In this document: positions 1-8,543 of the stretch, in pieces
How the letters are laid out: each line of letters opens with the position of its first letter
Position numbering within the stretch: the stretch's first letter is position 1
Assembly: GCF_030817215.1 (NCBI RefSeq)
Contig: NZ_JAUSZA010000001.1
Location: 2,950,501-3,014,500 of the forward strand
Source: Paenibacillus sp. V4I3
Lineage (GTDB): Bacteria; Bacillota; Bacilli; Paenibacillales; NBRC-103111
Direction of reading: 5' to 3'
DNA length: 64,000 nt
Made by a program: the position numbers and the translations under genes
The notes under the pieces: generated by a model
What the model was told of the DNA's origin: nothing
Database searches by the model: none
Seen by the model: the letters and a program-made list of their open reading frames with translations, nothing else

Positions 1-314
1 GAGCCCACATGATAGCCCTTCAAAACATGCTCGATAGAGGTGCTGAGAGCCGTTAGGAAGATGATGGGAATATCCTGACAAGCTTTCCGCTGCTTGATCA
101 GTTCCGCCGTCTCGAAGCCACTAAGTCCAGGCATTTGCACATCCATCAAGATTACAGCGATGTGATCAGCGGGTTCTTTCAATAAATATCTCAGAACTTC
201 CTCCCCAGATTGCAAAGAAATAACGTCATAGTTGGAAGAGGCCAGAATGCTATTCAGAGCCAGCAAGTTCTCGTAGCGGTCATCTACCGCCAAGATTTTT
301 ACTTGTTGTTCCAT
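1..314 (-). CDS. Response regulator receiver protein, 3' end outside window
   Basis: The first 104 codons of a two-component response regulator; the rest lies beyond base 1. The start ATG (312-314) follows a good GGAAAGGA site. The visible part is a CheY-like receiver domain: an acidic pocket (VDD near residues 10-12), the phospho-acceptor Asp in LMDVQMPG near residue 60, and the conserved Thr in FLTA near residue 87. It would accept phosphate from a histidine kinase. The output domain cannot be seen, so DNA binding, enzymatic or stand-alone function is undecided. It is divergent from the EAL-GGDEF gene at 506, which suggests but does not prove a link to c-di-GMP signalling. Confidence 0.85.
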   Translation of the reverse strand, partial: MEQQVKILAVDDRYENLLALNSILASSNYDVISLQSGEEVLRYLLKEPADHIAVILMDVQMPGLSGFETAELIKQRKACQDIPIIFLTALSTSIEHVLKGYHVG

Positions 315-334
315 TTCAAATCCTTTCCGTGCTT

Positions 335-348
335 GTACAAGCTTGTAC
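335..348. promoter_or_regulatory. Perfect 14-bp palindrome, possible operator
   Basis: The sequence GTACAAGCTTGTAC is perfectly self-complementary and lies 21 bases upstream of the response-regulator start, in the divergent region shared with the EAL gene. The octamer GCTTGTAC occurs twice here, separated by AA. This looks like a dimeric repressor site, but no cognate regulator is identified. Confidence 0.3.
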
Positions 349-505
349 GCACCTAACAATCCATCTCTCTCTTTTTCGGGAAAAAGATTGAATTCCCTCT
401 TTTTTTTTTGAAGTCTTTACATACATTTTACATATGGATAATAAAGCCAGTCATTTGGTTTGATAGACTAGTGTAATAAGTATATTCAGGTAAGGGATGA
501 TGGAC

Positions 506-2275
506 ATGAATACTCAGTCAGAAATGTTGGAACAATTCTTTAAAATGATAGATAAAGAGTACATATATTCCGTATATCAACCTATTATCTCGCTGCAGGA
601 TGGTCATGTAATGGGGTATGAAGCGTTAACGCGAGGCCCCAAAGATAGTCCCTTTCATTCACCTTTGGCTATGTTTCAATTCGCAGAACAGCAAGGTGAG
701 CTCTATATGCTTGAGCAGCTTGCTCGTGAAAAAGCGATTAAAGGATCCATTTTAGAGCATCCGCAGCAGTTGCTTTTTATCAATATTTCATCCCAAGTGC
801 TTTACGATCCTGGGTTTGTTCCTGGTAAAACGCTTGAGATTTTGCAGAAATACGGACTCCGCCCAAGCAATGTCGTTTTTGAAATTACGGAAAGAAGTTC
901 GATTGAGGATTTCTCCTTAGCTCAAAAAATTCTGGAGCATTACCGTAAACAAGGCTATCGAATTGCCATAGATGATGCTGGTGCGGGGTATTCCTCCCTA
1001 CAAGCGATTGCGGAACTTCAACCTGATTTTATTAAAATTGATCGTTCACTCATAGAAAATATACATAAAAACAAAGTAAAAGAATATATCCTTGAAACGT
1101 TTGTTACTTTTGCTCATAAAATGAATATTTCCCTTATTGCTGAAGGCATTGAACATGCGGATGAACTAACCAAATTAACACGGCTCGGCGTTCATTATGC
1201 CCAAGGCTATTTGCTTGGAAAGCCAAATGAATCTCCCGCGAAAGTGCAGGACATCCATAAAATGTTGATTTGGCAGCATCGTAAAGTACAAGAAGGCAGT
1301 ATGACTTGGAGCATTGGCGACCTGAAAACTCCTGTGAAAGTGTTTGACAAGAAAAAACTGATTTCGGAAGTGGCTGATTACTTCAAAAAAAATCAAGAGG
1401 CAGTGGGTGCTGTCATCGTGGATGAAGAAGTGCCGGTTGGCCTCATGATGAGAGATCGGTTATTTCAACAGTTAACCGGTCAATACGCCTTCTCCTTATT
1501 CTGGAATCGAACTATTGACAGCATTATGGATGAATCGCCGCTAATCGTGGACGAGTTTATACCTGTTGAAGAAGTATCACAGATGGCTACCTCACGCGCA
1601 ATAAACCATTTATACGACCTAGTCATCGTTACAAGCAATGGGAAGATGGGAGGAGTAGCATCCATCAGAACGATTCTTGAGAGTATAACGAATGTACGAA
1701 TGGAATCTGCGCGTGTGGCCAATCCACTAACAGGGCTGCCAGGGAATTTGCAAATCAATCGCGAATTGAACAAGAGGATTAGTGAGAACAAACCGTTTAT
1801 TGTGGTTTATACGGTTCTGGATTACTTCAAATGGTTCAATGATCGGTTTGGATTTCAAAAAGGGGACCAACTGATTCAATATACAGCGGATGTTATGCAG
1901 CAATCCATAGCGGTTTGTGGGACACCGCATGATTTTGTCGGGCATGTGGGAGGCGATGATTTTATCGCGATTTCTGCCACGTTATCTCCCAAACAACTGT
2001 GTCAGGAAATCATTCGCCGCTTCGAACAAGGTGTGCAGATGTTTTATGAGGATGAGGATTGGGAGTATGTATGGGATCGGAGCGGCAACAAGATAAAGAG
2101 CGAGGGAGTTACGCTTTCGCTCTCTTTAGTCGTCTGTGTCTGCGAATCTCCCATTTCACTCGAACACATTTCCCAAACTGCCGCCTTACTCAAAAAGAAA
2201 GCAAAAGCGCATCAAGGAAGTATTTATTATTTCGAAAAAATTGGCTTAAATGGACTTGAATTAGAAAGTGTATAA
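506..2275 (+). CDS. EAL-CBS-GGDEF cyclic-di-GMP protein
   Basis: A 589-residue cytoplasmic protein. Residues about 20-255 are an EAL phosphodiesterase with its key motifs intact: EALTR (39-43), INISS, EITER, IDDAGAG, FIKIDR, AEGIEH and the Gln in QGYLLGKP. It is therefore probably able to hydrolyse c-di-GMP. A CBS-like pair (about 270-395) may bind a nucleotide. The C-terminal GGDEF domain looks degenerate: the first metal Asp of the DxDxFK motif is Val (VLDYFK near 437) and the signature reads GGDDF near 482. It may be a GTP-sensing rather than a synthetic domain. The start at 506 is preferred over 497 because AAGGG abuts 497 but lies 9 bases before 506. The 3' end overlaps the convergent HAD gene by 15 bases. 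Confidence 0.9.
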   Translation: MNTQSEMLEQFFKMIDKEYIYSVYQPIISLQDGHVMGYEALTRGPKDSPFHSPLAMFQFAEQQGELYMLEQLAREKAIKGSILEHPQQLLFINISSQVLYDPGFVPGKTLEILQKYGLRPSNVVFEITERSSIEDFSLAQKILEHYRKQGYRIAIDDAGAGYSSLQAIAELQPDFIKIDRSLIENIHKNKVKEYILETFVTFAHKMNISLIAEGIEHADELTKLTRLGVHYAQGYLLGKPNESPAKVQDIHKMLIWQHRKVQEGSMTWSIGDLKTPVKVFDKKKLISEVADYFKKNQEAVGAVIVDEEVPVGLMMRDRLFQQLTGQYAFSLFWNRTIDSIMDESPLIVDEFIPVEEVSQMATSRAINHLYDLVIVTSNGKMGGVASIRTILESITNVRMESARVANPLTGLPGNLQINRELNKRISENKPFIVVYTVLDYFKWFNDRFGFQKGDQLIQYTADVMQQSIAVCGTPHDFVGHVGGDDFIAISATLSPKQLCQEIIRRFEQGVQMFYEDEDWEYVWDRSGNKIKSEGVTLSLSLVVCVCESPISLEHISQTAALLKKKAKAHQGSIYYFEKIGLNGLELESV

Positions 2276-3010
2276 CAATTGTTTAAAAGAACGGATAATA
2301 ATGACTTTCTGTCTGCCGATTCGGCGCTCGGATATTTTCTTGATATTCCCCGGATGTATCCAAATCGCATCCATGCCGCTTGACGCGGCCCCCACCACAT
2401 CATTACGCCACGAATTTCCGACCATAACACTTTGGTTTGAAGCCGTGCTCATCGTCTTTAGGGCTCTCTCAAAGATAGCGGGGTGCGGCTTTCGCGGTCC
2501 ATCCTTCTCTGAACTAAATAAACGATCTTGATCGATCCACCTGGTGAGTTTCATTTTCTCCAAATTGCTCTGCAACCTTTTCCGATTACCGTTACTAATG
2601 ATAGCCAGTTTATAGTTTTGTGACAACACCTCAAGTGTGTCTTCAACACCGGGAAAGAGAGCAACAAAGTTATCTTCCTGTTCTTCCACTTGTTCGAAAA
2701 AAGACCGTGTAAAAGCAGGACTGACGTTCACTGGCATTGGCTGAAGAGCTTTACGCAAACAAATGTGGCGCAGCTCATCAGGGGATATGGGACTCCGTAT
2801 CGGTGCCTTTCGGTGACGGCTCCACTCCATCTTATAGCTTTGTAGGGCTTCTTGGGCTGTAAAAAGCATTTCGCCCGGATCCCACCTCGCTGTAAAGTCG
2901 TTCATGACTTCAAGGAATGCCGAATCAAAGCATTGTCTGCGATCCAGGATCGTATTATTCATATCGAAAAAAATAACCTTTTTGCGTATTGGTGAGAAAA
3001 AAGGGCTCAT
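2261..3010 (-). CDS. HAD-superfamily hydrolase
   Basis: A 249-residue haloacid-dehalogenase-like protein with a helical cap. Motif I reads FFDMNNT near residue 16, so the nucleophile Asp is present but the second Asp of the usual DxDxT is Asn. Motif II is the Ser in ISNGN, motif III a Lys near SEKDGPRKPHP, and motif IV GNSWRND. The fold is clear but the substrate is not. The Asn may lower phosphatase activity, since that Asp is the usual acid/base. The start at 3010 has AGGAGG eight bases upstream; the longer frame to 3058 has no such site. Confidence 0.85.
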   Translation of the reverse strand: MSPFFSPIRKKVIFFDMNNTILDRRQCFDSAFLEVMNDFTARWDPGEMLFTAQEALQSYKMEWSRHRKAPIRSPISPDELRHICLRKALQPMPVNVSPAFTRSFFEQVEEQEDNFVALFPGVEDTLEVLSQNYKLAIISNGNRKRLQSNLEKMKLTRWIDQDRLFSSEKDGPRKPHPAIFERALKTMSTASNQSVMVGNSWRNDVVGAASSGMDAIWIHPGNIKKISERRIGRQKVIIIRSFKQLLYTF

Positions 3011-3143
3011 ATGGAGAACCTCCTTCTGAAGACCGGCCCATTGAATAATGGATTCCATACATGTTTATGTGCGGAACCGTTTTTTTATTTTAATTTCGTA
3101 TGCTATGATGAAGGAAGTATGTCAAAAATCGGGGTGCGAACTT

Positions 3144-5804
3144 ATGGATAAGCTTATTATTATTGATGGTAACTCTATCGCGAATCGAGCTTTTTATGCT
3201 TTACCTTTGCTCAGTAATTCTAGTGGTTTACACACGAATGCGGTTTATGGATTTACAACGATGCTGCTGAAATTAATAGAAGAAGAAAAGCCTACGCATT
3301 TTCTCGTTGCATTCGATGCTGGGAAAATAACGTTTAGACACAAAGAATATACGGAATATAAAGGTGGACGTGCCAAAACGCCGTCTGAGCTGTCCGAGCA
3401 GTTTCCGCTGATCAAAGACCTGCTTAAAGCTTTCAAGATTCCACAGTTTGAGCTGACAGGCTATGAGGCTGACGATATTATTGGAACCTTGACTAAGGCA
3501 GCTGATGAAAGAGGCGAGAAGGTGCTTCTCGTTTCGGGAGATAAGGATATGCTGCAGCTGGCTTCCGAGCATGTGACCGTTGCGATCACACGTAAAGGAA
3601 TTAGCGAAGTTGATCTTTATAATCCTGCTGAAATAAAAGAGAGATACGGCCTCTCGCCTGCGCAAATTATCGACCTCAAAGGGTTGATGGGCGATACGTC
3701 AGATAATATTCCTGGCATTCCGGGTGTTGGAGAAAAAACGGCTCTCAAGATGTTACATGAGTTTGGCTCCGTGGAAGAAGTACTGGCCAATTCGGCCAGC
3801 CTCAAAGGCAAGATGAAAGAAAAAGTGGAGGAGCATGCGAAGGACGCCATCATGAGTAAGGAACTTGCGACAATTTTCCGCGAAGTGCCGATGGAAACCG
3901 AGTGGGATGTTTTCCGCTACGATGGCTTTGATGGACAAGCTTTATCCAGTATGTTCCGCAAGCTGGAATTCAAATCCCTACTTGAAAAGATGGATTTCGG
4001 TCCAAGCAGCGAGGCAGAGGATCAGGTTGTTGAGAGTTTGGAAGCGGTTGTTGTGACGGAAGTCAACATGGGCGAGCTGATCGGCAAAATAGGCGATAGC
4101 GCCGCGATCCATGTTGAGGCTGTAGGGGGAAATCCGCATCAAGCTGCGGGTGTAGGCGTTGTCTGGTTTACGTATGATGGGGAAATGAATACATCTTACT
4201 TCGTGCCCTTAGCGCTGCTGAAGAGTGAAGCTGGCGAGCTGCTGCGTACTTGGCTTAGCGATGATTCCAAGAAGAAGCAGCTTTTCGACCAGCACCGTGC
4301 CCAGCTGGTGCTGGCTTGGCAAGGCATCCACCTCAAAGGTGTGGATTTCGATGCTCTGTTGGCCGCTTACTTACTCGATCCGACAGAGTCGAATCTTAGC
4401 TTGAGCGGCTTGACGGGCAAATACAGCCTGCCGGGCGTTAAGACCGACGAGGAAGTGTTCGGCAAGGGGGCGAAGTTTCGCTTGCCTGAGCTTGCTGCGC
4501 TAAGCGACCACTTGGGTCGCAAAGCGATGGCTATTGCGCGCATCGTGCCGGTGCTGCGCGAAGAGCTGGAGAAGAGCGAGATGCATAGCCTCTTCTACGA
4601 GCTTGAGCTGCCTCTCGCTGGCGTACTCGCGGAGATGGAGCTGCGCGGCATTGCTTTGGATGCCGAGGGGCTCAAAGCGTTCGGCGTGGAGCTTGCAGGC
4701 AAGCTGGATGCGATCATGACCCGCATCTATACACTCGCCGGCGTAGAGTTCAACATCAACTCGCCGAAGCAGCTTGGCGAGATCTTGTTTGAGAAGCTGG
4801 GGCTGCCAGCTTGGAAGAAGACCAAAACCGGCTACTCGACGGATGCCGAGGTGCTTGAGCGCCTTGCGCCCTACCACGAAGTCGTAGGGGAGATTTTGAA
4901 CTACCGTTCGCTCGCGAAGCTGCAATCGACGTATGTCGAGGGGCTGCTTAAAGAGGTGCGGCCTGAGACCGGTAAGGTGCACACCTATTACCGGCAGACC
5001 ATTGCCGCTACGGGCCGGCTCAGCAGCCAGTTCCCGAACCTCCAGAATATTCCTATTCGTCTGGAGGAAGGTCGTAAGATCCGCAAGGTATTCGTTCCAT
5101 CCGAGCCTGGATGGTACATTCTTGCTGCGGATTACTCGCAGATCGAGCTGCGCGTGCTTGCGCACATCTCGCAGGATGACAATCTGAAGGAAGCGTTCCT
5201 TCAGAATATGGACATCCACACGAAGACGGCCATGGACGTCTTCGGGGTGGAAGAGAGCGCCGTCGACGCGAACATGCGCCGCCAGGCCAAAGCCGTCAAC
5301 TTCGGGATCGTTTACGGAATCAGCGACTACGGCTTGTCCCAGAACTTAGACATTACCCGCAGGGATGCAGCTCAGTTCATTGAACAGTACTTTGCTGTAT
5401 TCCAGGGGGTTCGCAAATATATGGATGAGATCGTGAAGGATGCTCGCAGGGACGGTTATGTCACGACCTTGCTGCAGCGCCGCCGCTATCTTCCCGAAAT
5501 CACGGCATCGAACTTTAATCTGCGTTCTTTTGCTGAACGAACAGCCATGAATACGCCAATACAGGGTACGGCTGCAGATATCATTAAACTAGCCATGGTC
5601 CAGATGGCTGACCGTTTGAAACAAGATGGACTTAAAAGCCGCATGCTGCTTCAAGTACACGATGAGCTCGTCTTTGAAGTCCCAGAAGAGGAACTTGAGA
5701 CCATGCGCCGCGTCGTACCGGAAGTCATGGCTGCAGCCCTTCAGCTGGATGTCCCGCTGAGCGCAGATGTTGACTTCGGCCTTACTTGGTACGATGCTAA
5801 GTAA
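3144..5804 (+). CDS. polA: DNA polymerase I
   Basis: An 886-residue DNA polymerase I for Okazaki fragment maturation and repair synthesis. The N-terminal 5'-3' exonuclease starts at the conserved IIDGNSIANRAF and includes GDTSDNIPGIPGVGEKTA. The middle 3'-5' exonuclease-like domain lacks the DxE motif (AAIHVEAVG at that position), so proofreading is probably absent, as in other Bacilli. The polymerase part carries motif A (ADYSQIELR, near 660), motif B (KAVNFGIVYG, near 713) and motif C (VHDEL, near 838). The start at 3144 gives the family length; the in-frame upstream extension to 3048 has no family resemblance. Base composition rises sharply in the middle of the gene. mutM follows after a repeat-bearing gap. 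Confidence 0.97.
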   Translation: MDKLIIIDGNSIANRAFYALPLLSNSSGLHTNAVYGFTTMLLKLIEEEKPTHFLVAFDAGKITFRHKEYTEYKGGRAKTPSELSEQFPLIKDLLKAFKIPQFELTGYEADDIIGTLTKAADERGEKVLLVSGDKDMLQLASEHVTVAITRKGISEVDLYNPAEIKERYGLSPAQIIDLKGLMGDTSDNIPGIPGVGEKTALKMLHEFGSVEEVLANSASLKGKMKEKVEEHAKDAIMSKELATIFREVPMETEWDVFRYDGFDGQALSSMFRKLEFKSLLEKMDFGPSSEAEDQVVESLEAVVVTEVNMGELIGKIGDSAAIHVEAVGGNPHQAAGVGVVWFTYDGEMNTSYFVPLALLKSEAGELLRTWLSDDSKKKQLFDQHRAQLVLAWQGIHLKGVDFDALLAAYLLDPTESNLSLSGLTGKYSLPGVKTDEEVFGKGAKFRLPELAALSDHLGRKAMAIARIVPVLREELEKSEMHSLFYELELPLAGVLAEMELRGIALDAEGLKAFGVELAGKLDAIMTRIYTLAGVEFNINSPKQLGEILFEKLGLPAWKKTKTGYSTDAEVLERLAPYHEVVGEILNYRSLAKLQSTYVEGLLKEVRPETGKVHTYYRQTIAATGRLSSQFPNLQNIPIRLEEGRKIRKVFVPSEPGWYILAADYSQIELRVLAHISQDDNLKEAFLQNMDIHTKTAMDVFGVEESAVDANMRRQAKAVNFGIVYGISDYGLSQNLDITRRDAAQFIEQYFAVFQGVRKYMDEIVKDARRDGYVTTLLQRRRYLPEITASNFNLRSFAERTAMNTPIQGTAADIIKLAMVQMADRLKQDGLKSRMLLQVHDELVFEVPEEELETMRRVVPEVMAAALQLDVPLSADVDFGLTWYDAK

Positions 5805-5924
5805 TTAATGCACTTGTACTTAAAACTGTGGCCCCCGATTAAGTTTAAACATGTTTTTCAGCGCTAATTCCTATATTTTTGCTAGATTAGGTATGATAAC
5901 GTTGAATAACAGCGTTAACGGAAA

Positions 5925-6107
5925 CTCTCAGCACCGAGAATCGGTGAACCCGTTGGATTTTACCGCTAAGCGGGCCAAATCGGCGCTCTCAGCGGTACCG
6001 GCAAGGCTGCGGGTTGCTGAGAGGAACATTTCGGTCCTCTCAGCACCTAAAATCGGTCAACCCGGTGGATGTAGCCGCTGAGCGAGCCAATCTGGCACTA
6101 TCGGCCT
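5925..6107. repeat. Pair of 71-bp imperfect direct repeats with a hairpin
   Basis: The gap between polA and mutM (5805-6157) holds no convincing gene. It has two ungapped 71-base repeat units, 5925-5995 and 6037-6107, agreeing at roughly three quarters of positions by hand alignment; both begin CTCTCAGCACC. Between them is a perfect 10-bp inverted repeat, GCTGAGAGGA (6016-6025) and TCCTCTCAGC (6035-6044), with a 9-base loop. A 76-codon open frame across the repeats is probably not a gene. The block is probably a dispersed intergenic repeat family. Confidence 0.6.
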
Positions 6108-6157
6108 CTCCATCTCCCGCTCGGACAATCAACAACACACAAAAGAGGTGAACATCA

Positions 6158-7018
6158 GTGCCTGAACTACCTGAAGTCGAAACGGTCAGACGTACGCTGA
6201 ACAATTTAATCACCGGTAAAACGATTGAGCATGTTCAGGTCAGACTGCCTCGCATCATCCAAAAGCCGGACGATATTCATATGTTTGAGGTTCTGCTGCA
6301 AGGTCAAACGGTTGAGACGATAGAACGCAGAGGGAAATTTCTGCGCTTCATATTTACCGATTACGTCATGGTTTCGCATCTGCGGATGGAAGGACGGTAC
6401 GGTCTGTATGACGGTGAAGATCCGTTGGAGCTGCACACCCATGTGTTGTTCCGCTTCACCGACGGCAGCGAGCTCCGCTATAAGGACGTTAGACAATTTG
6501 GAACGATGCATCTGTTCCCTAAGGGCGAAGAGCTTACGCAGCCTCCGCTGCATAAGCTCGGACTTGAACCGCTAGATGAAGCCTTCACCTTCGAGGCTTT
6601 TCAAGACCGGATCGCTCATCGTTCGACGAAGATAAAACCACTGCTGTTGAATCAAGAATATATCGTGGGTATTGGGAATATTTATGTAGACGAGTCCCTT
6701 TTCTTGGCTGGCATCCATCCAGAGCGTGAAGCCTCCTCGCTAAGCAAGAAGGAGCTCGTACTCCTTCACTCAGCCATCATTCGTACACTTAGTGAATCGG
6801 TTGAAGTTGGAGGATCCTCCATCAAATCGTATGTGAATGGACAAGGCGAAATTGGCTTGTTCCAGCATCAACTGAACATTTATGGCAGACAGTCCGAGCC
6901 CTGTAAAACATGCGGGAGCGAGATCTACAAAACCGTCGTTGGCGGCAGAGGAACGCATATTTGCCCAACCTGTCAACCGTTAAAGCAGACTAGAATCCGA
7001 AAGAAGTCAGAGAAATAG
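6158..7018 (+). CDS. mutM: Formamidopyrimidine-DNA glycosylase
   Basis: A 286-residue Fpg/MutM, the base-excision repair glycosylase/AP lyase that removes 8-oxoguanine and formamidopyrimidines. The protein begins PELPEVETVRR with the catalytic Pro2 and Glu3. The helix-two-turn-helix region reads GIGNIYVDE. The C-terminal zinc finger uses CKTCGSEI (near 249) and CPTC. The start is GTG with AGAGGTG upstream. It sits directly between polA and ytaF as in Bacillus. Confidence 0.97.
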   Translation: MPELPEVETVRRTLNNLITGKTIEHVQVRLPRIIQKPDDIHMFEVLLQGQTVETIERRGKFLRFIFTDYVMVSHLRMEGRYGLYDGEDPLELHTHVLFRFTDGSELRYKDVRQFGTMHLFPKGEELTQPPLHKLGLEPLDEAFTFEAFQDRIAHRSTKIKPLLLNQEYIVGIGNIYVDESLFLAGIHPEREASSLSKKELVLLHSAIIRTLSESVEVGGSSIKSYVNGQGEIGLFQHQLNIYGRQSEPCKTCGSEIYKTVVGGRGTHICPTCQPLKQTRIRKKSEK

Positions 7019-7115
7019 GCACGTGAAGCCACCCCTTCCCATATGATATGGAGTACTTAGCCTAGATAAACGGCTTATAAGCTAGTTTCTAGGTAAAACT
7101 CTTAGGAGGGGTATT

Positions 7116-7856
7116 ATGCTTCCTGTAGTTTCACTGCTTATTCTTGCTTTCGCAGTTTCTTTGGATGGCTTCGGCGTCGGTGTGATGTATGGATTACGTA
7201 AAATACGAATTCCGCTCCTATCCATTGGGATTATATCGCTTTGGTCTGGTATCATTATCTACAGCTCGATGCAGATCGGTGTACTGATGTCTTCCTTCAT
7301 GTCTCCCTTGGTAGCTAAGCGTATCGGTGCTCTCATCTTGATTGGGATTGGCATCTGGGCACTGGCACAAACGAGACAACAGAAGTCTCAGGATCATCAG
7401 GAGCCAGGCGTCTCCTCATTAGATCAAGCATCGGTGAGCAGTGTCCTTCCCTCCCCAGAGGGCGGGCATCCGGGTTCTGGAGAGATTCTCACGTTTGATA
7501 CTTTGCAGCGAACGAAGGAAATACTGAATATCGAGCTGAAACGCTTCGGACTGGTTATTCAAATTTTGCGAACACCATCCATTGCTGACGTTGACAAATC
7601 GGGTAATATTTCAGCTTCAGAGGCTACATTGCTTGGTTTGGCGCTATCTTTAGATGCGTTCGGTGCAGGCATTGGCGCAGCATTAATTGGTTTCGTTCCA
7701 CTGTTAACGGCTTCCGTCATTTCGATTTCAAGTGGTTCATTTATTGCATTAGGTTTGCGGTTTGGTTTACGGTATGCGGAGATGAATTGGATGAAGAAAC
7801 TGTCTGTACTTCCGGGATGTGTACTCATTATCATGGGTCTTTTGAAAATGTTATAG
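7116..7856 (+). CDS. ytaF: Sporulation membrane protein YtaF, MntP-like
   Basis: A 246-residue polytopic membrane protein of the YtaF/MntP family. It has about six hydrophobic segments in two halves, each with a similar LAFAVSLDGFG or LGLALSLDAFG motif, as in internally duplicated transporters. The loop between the halves carries a perfect EF-hand-like pattern, DVDKSGNISASE (about residues 157-168). B. subtilis ytaF is a sporulation gene of unknown transport activity. It is placed between mutM and coaE as in Bacillus. The RBS AGGAGG precedes the ATG. Confidence 0.85.
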   Translation: MLPVVSLLILAFAVSLDGFGVGVMYGLRKIRIPLLSIGIISLWSGIIIYSSMQIGVLMSSFMSPLVAKRIGALILIGIGIWALAQTRQQKSQDHQEPGVSSLDQASVSSVLPSPEGGHPGSGEILTFDTLQRTKEILNIELKRFGLVIQILRTPSIADVDKSGNISASEATLLGLALSLDAFGAGIGAALIGFVPLLTASVISISSGSFIALGLRFGLRYAEMNWMKKLSVLPGCVLIIMGLLKML

Positions 7857-7946
7857 CACGCCCTTGTACTAGGAAGACATTCATTTCGTAATCCTTGGGA
7901 TATGAGAAAGTTTTCCAAGTGGAAAACGATTAGGAGAGATATGCCC

Positions 7947-8543
7947 ATGAATATCGGGTTAACAGGAGGAATCGCCTGCGGCAAAAGCACGGTTAGCGCC
8001 ATGCTGGTTAGCCGCGGCGCCCTATTAGTAGATGCGGACACCATAGCACGCGATGTCGTCGAGCCCGGCAGCCCTGTTCTTGAACAGGTTGCTGCACAAT
8101 TTGGACAAGCTGTTCTTCAGGCAGACGGCTCGCTTCATCGCAAGAAGCTTGGCGAGATCATTTTTGGTAATACCGAGGCACGCAAGCAGCTGGAAAGTAT
8201 TCTGCATCCGCCAATTCGTGCACAAATGCGTGAACAGATGGAAGCCTTTGAACGGCAATTTCCGGGCAAGCTTGTTGTGGTCGATGTCCCTTTATTAATC
8301 GAATCTAATTTATCCTTCATGTTTCAAGAAGTTATGGTTGTATATGTGCCACGTGCGGTACAGTTGAAGCGGCTTATGCAACGAGATGGACTGACGGAAA
8401 GTGCGGCGAATAATCGCATAGATGCTCAGATGTCCATTGAGGAGAAACGTAATTTCGCAGATGTTGTCATTGACAACAGCGGTACATGGGAAGAAACTAA
8501 CGCTGAAGTGGAGCAGTTTTGGCTAGGGAAGGGGCTTTCATGA
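7947..8543 (+). CDS. coaE: Dephospho-CoA kinase
   Basis: A 198-residue CoaE, the last enzyme of coenzyme A synthesis, which phosphorylates the 3'-OH of dephospho-CoA with ATP. The P-loop GGIACGKST is at the N-terminus, followed by VDADTIARDVVEPG and the lid region RDGLTESAANNRI. The start at 7947 gives MNIGLTGG and a 9-base spacing from AGGAGA; ATG 7941 is the alternative. Its stop overlaps the next gene as ATGA, implying translational coupling. Confidence 0.95.
   Translation: MNIGLTGGIACGKSTVSAMLVSRGALLVDADTIARDVVEPGSPVLEQVAAQFGQAVLQADGSLHRKKLGEIIFGNTEARKQLESILHPPIRAQMREQMEAFERQFPGKLVVVDVPLLIESNLSFMFQEVMVVYVPRAVQLKRLMQRDGLTESAANNRIDAQMSIEEKRNFADVVIDNSGTWEETNAEVEQFWLGKGLS

Noticed and set aside
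4500..5219. 239-codon open frame antisense to polA
   Set aside because: It is a shadow of the GC-rich polymerase domain; no RBS, and the sense frame has clear family motifs.
5851..6081. 76-codon frame between polA and mutM
   Set aside because: It lies on the direct repeats and inverted repeat and shows no protein-like pattern.
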